5,870 nucleotides of DNA from Paracoccaceae bacterium. Its GTDB lineage: Bacteria > Pseudomonadota > Alphaproteobacteria > Rhodobacterales > Rhodobacteraceae. Below the pieces are notes generated by a model. That model saw nothing but the letters and a program-made list of their open reading frames with translations, was not told the DNA's origin and made no database searches. Both the position numbers and the translations under genes were made by a program. The stretch lies in the NCBI GenBank assembly GCA_007119835.1, contig SKOX01000387.1, positions 1-5,870 on the forward strand, given 5' to 3'. How positions within the stretch are numbered: the stretch's first letter is position 1; each line of letters opens with the position of its first letter. Shown piece by piece: positions 5,632 through 5,870 of the stretch.

Positions 5632-5870
5632 TCAGGCGAGCGCGGAGAGGCCGAGCCGGAGCGCCTTGCGCATGACCGTGGGGAGGGCCGGCAGCGCGTC
5701 CTCGGCCGGACGGAAGCAGCCGCGCTCGGGGCGGAGGCTCGGCGGAACGCGGGCGGCCTCGACGTCAAGCTCGAGGTGGAAGTGGGTGAAGGTGTGCCGC
5801 ACCGCGCCGGCCGGCCGCCAGTCGGCCGCAAGGGGTGCCACCGCGCGGGCGCCGTCCCAGCCGCCGCCAG
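5632..5870 (-). CDS. mutY: A/G-specific adenine glycosylase, C-terminal 78 residues (partial)
   Basis: This is the end of MutY, the base-excision glycosylase that removes adenine mispaired with 8-oxoguanine. Only the C-terminal NUDIX-like domain, which recognises 8-oxoguanine, is inside the window. The block VRHTFTHFHLELDV (visible residues 23-36) is the signature of this domain, and the protein ends LPTVMRKALRLGLSALA before a TGA at 5632-5634. The catalytic helix-hairpin-helix domain and iron-sulfur cluster lie beyond the right edge. No frameshift is visible. Another NUDIX protein is possible, but the FTHF block and the C-terminal tail favour MutY. The next gene begins 124 nt downstream on the same strand. 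Confidence 0.85.
   Translation of the reverse strand, partial: GGGWDGARAVAPLAADWRPAGAVRHTFTHFHLELDVEAARVPPSLRPERGCFRPAEDALPALPTVMRKALRLGLSALA

Noticed and set aside
5508..5831. Extended N-terminus for the NDUFA9-like protein (439 codons)
   Set aside because: The extra residues read mutY in the wrong frame and lack homology features. A good ribosome binding site and the Rossmann motif place the start at 5507.
1..5870. Mobile elements, tRNA or rRNA genes, CRISPR arrays, phage or defence genes
   Set aside because: I saw no transposase or integrase motifs, no spaced direct repeats of CRISPR length and no tRNA-like fold. The 11-bp TGCAT array is far too short in period to be CRISPR.

Overview
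The window is GC-rich with strong G/C bias at third codon positions, and every recognisable gene lies on the minus strand. Protein content and gene order point to an alphaproteobacterium. The NDUFA9-like protein next to gltD-gltB is an arrangement I recall from Rhodobacterales and relatives; that placement comes from memory, not a search.

In transcription order (high to low coordinates) the layout is as follows. The 3' end of mutY, the A/G-specific adenine glycosylase of oxidative DNA repair, enters from the right edge and stops at 5632. A 124-nt gap holds a weak promoter candidate. Next is a complete 331-residue atypical short-chain dehydrogenase/reductase of the complex I NDUFA9-like family (5507 to 4512). 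A 191-nt gap follows, with a possible gltD promoter overlapping a perfect 6-bp dyad. Then comes complete gltD (4320 to 2881), the small iron-sulfur flavoprotein subunit of NADPH-dependent glutamate synthase (GOGAT). A long 295-nt gap separates it from gltB, the large GOGAT subunit, which starts at 2585 and runs off the left edge after about 861 codons. The visible part of gltB holds the propeptide, the glutamine amidotransferase domain and the central domain. The FMN/[3Fe-4S] synthase region lies outside the window.

GltD takes electrons from NADPH and passes them to GltB, which hydrolyses glutamine and uses the ammonia and 2-oxoglutarate to make glutamate. Together with glutamine synthetase this assimilates ammonium. 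The NDUFA9-like gene has no demonstrated link to this; it is a neighbour on the same strand. Neither gap around gltD favours a tightly packed operon.

The genes are ordinary housekeeping genes, and I see no novel multi-gene system, mobile element or CRISPR array. The least explained structure is in the gltD-gltB gap. Four TGCAT pentamers sit exactly 11 bp apart, directly abutting a perfect 10-bp inverted repeat whose arms are 33 bp apart (three 11-bp steps). Downstream of these is a leader region with further nested inverted repeats. This looks like an undescribed helically phased regulatory site controlling gltB.
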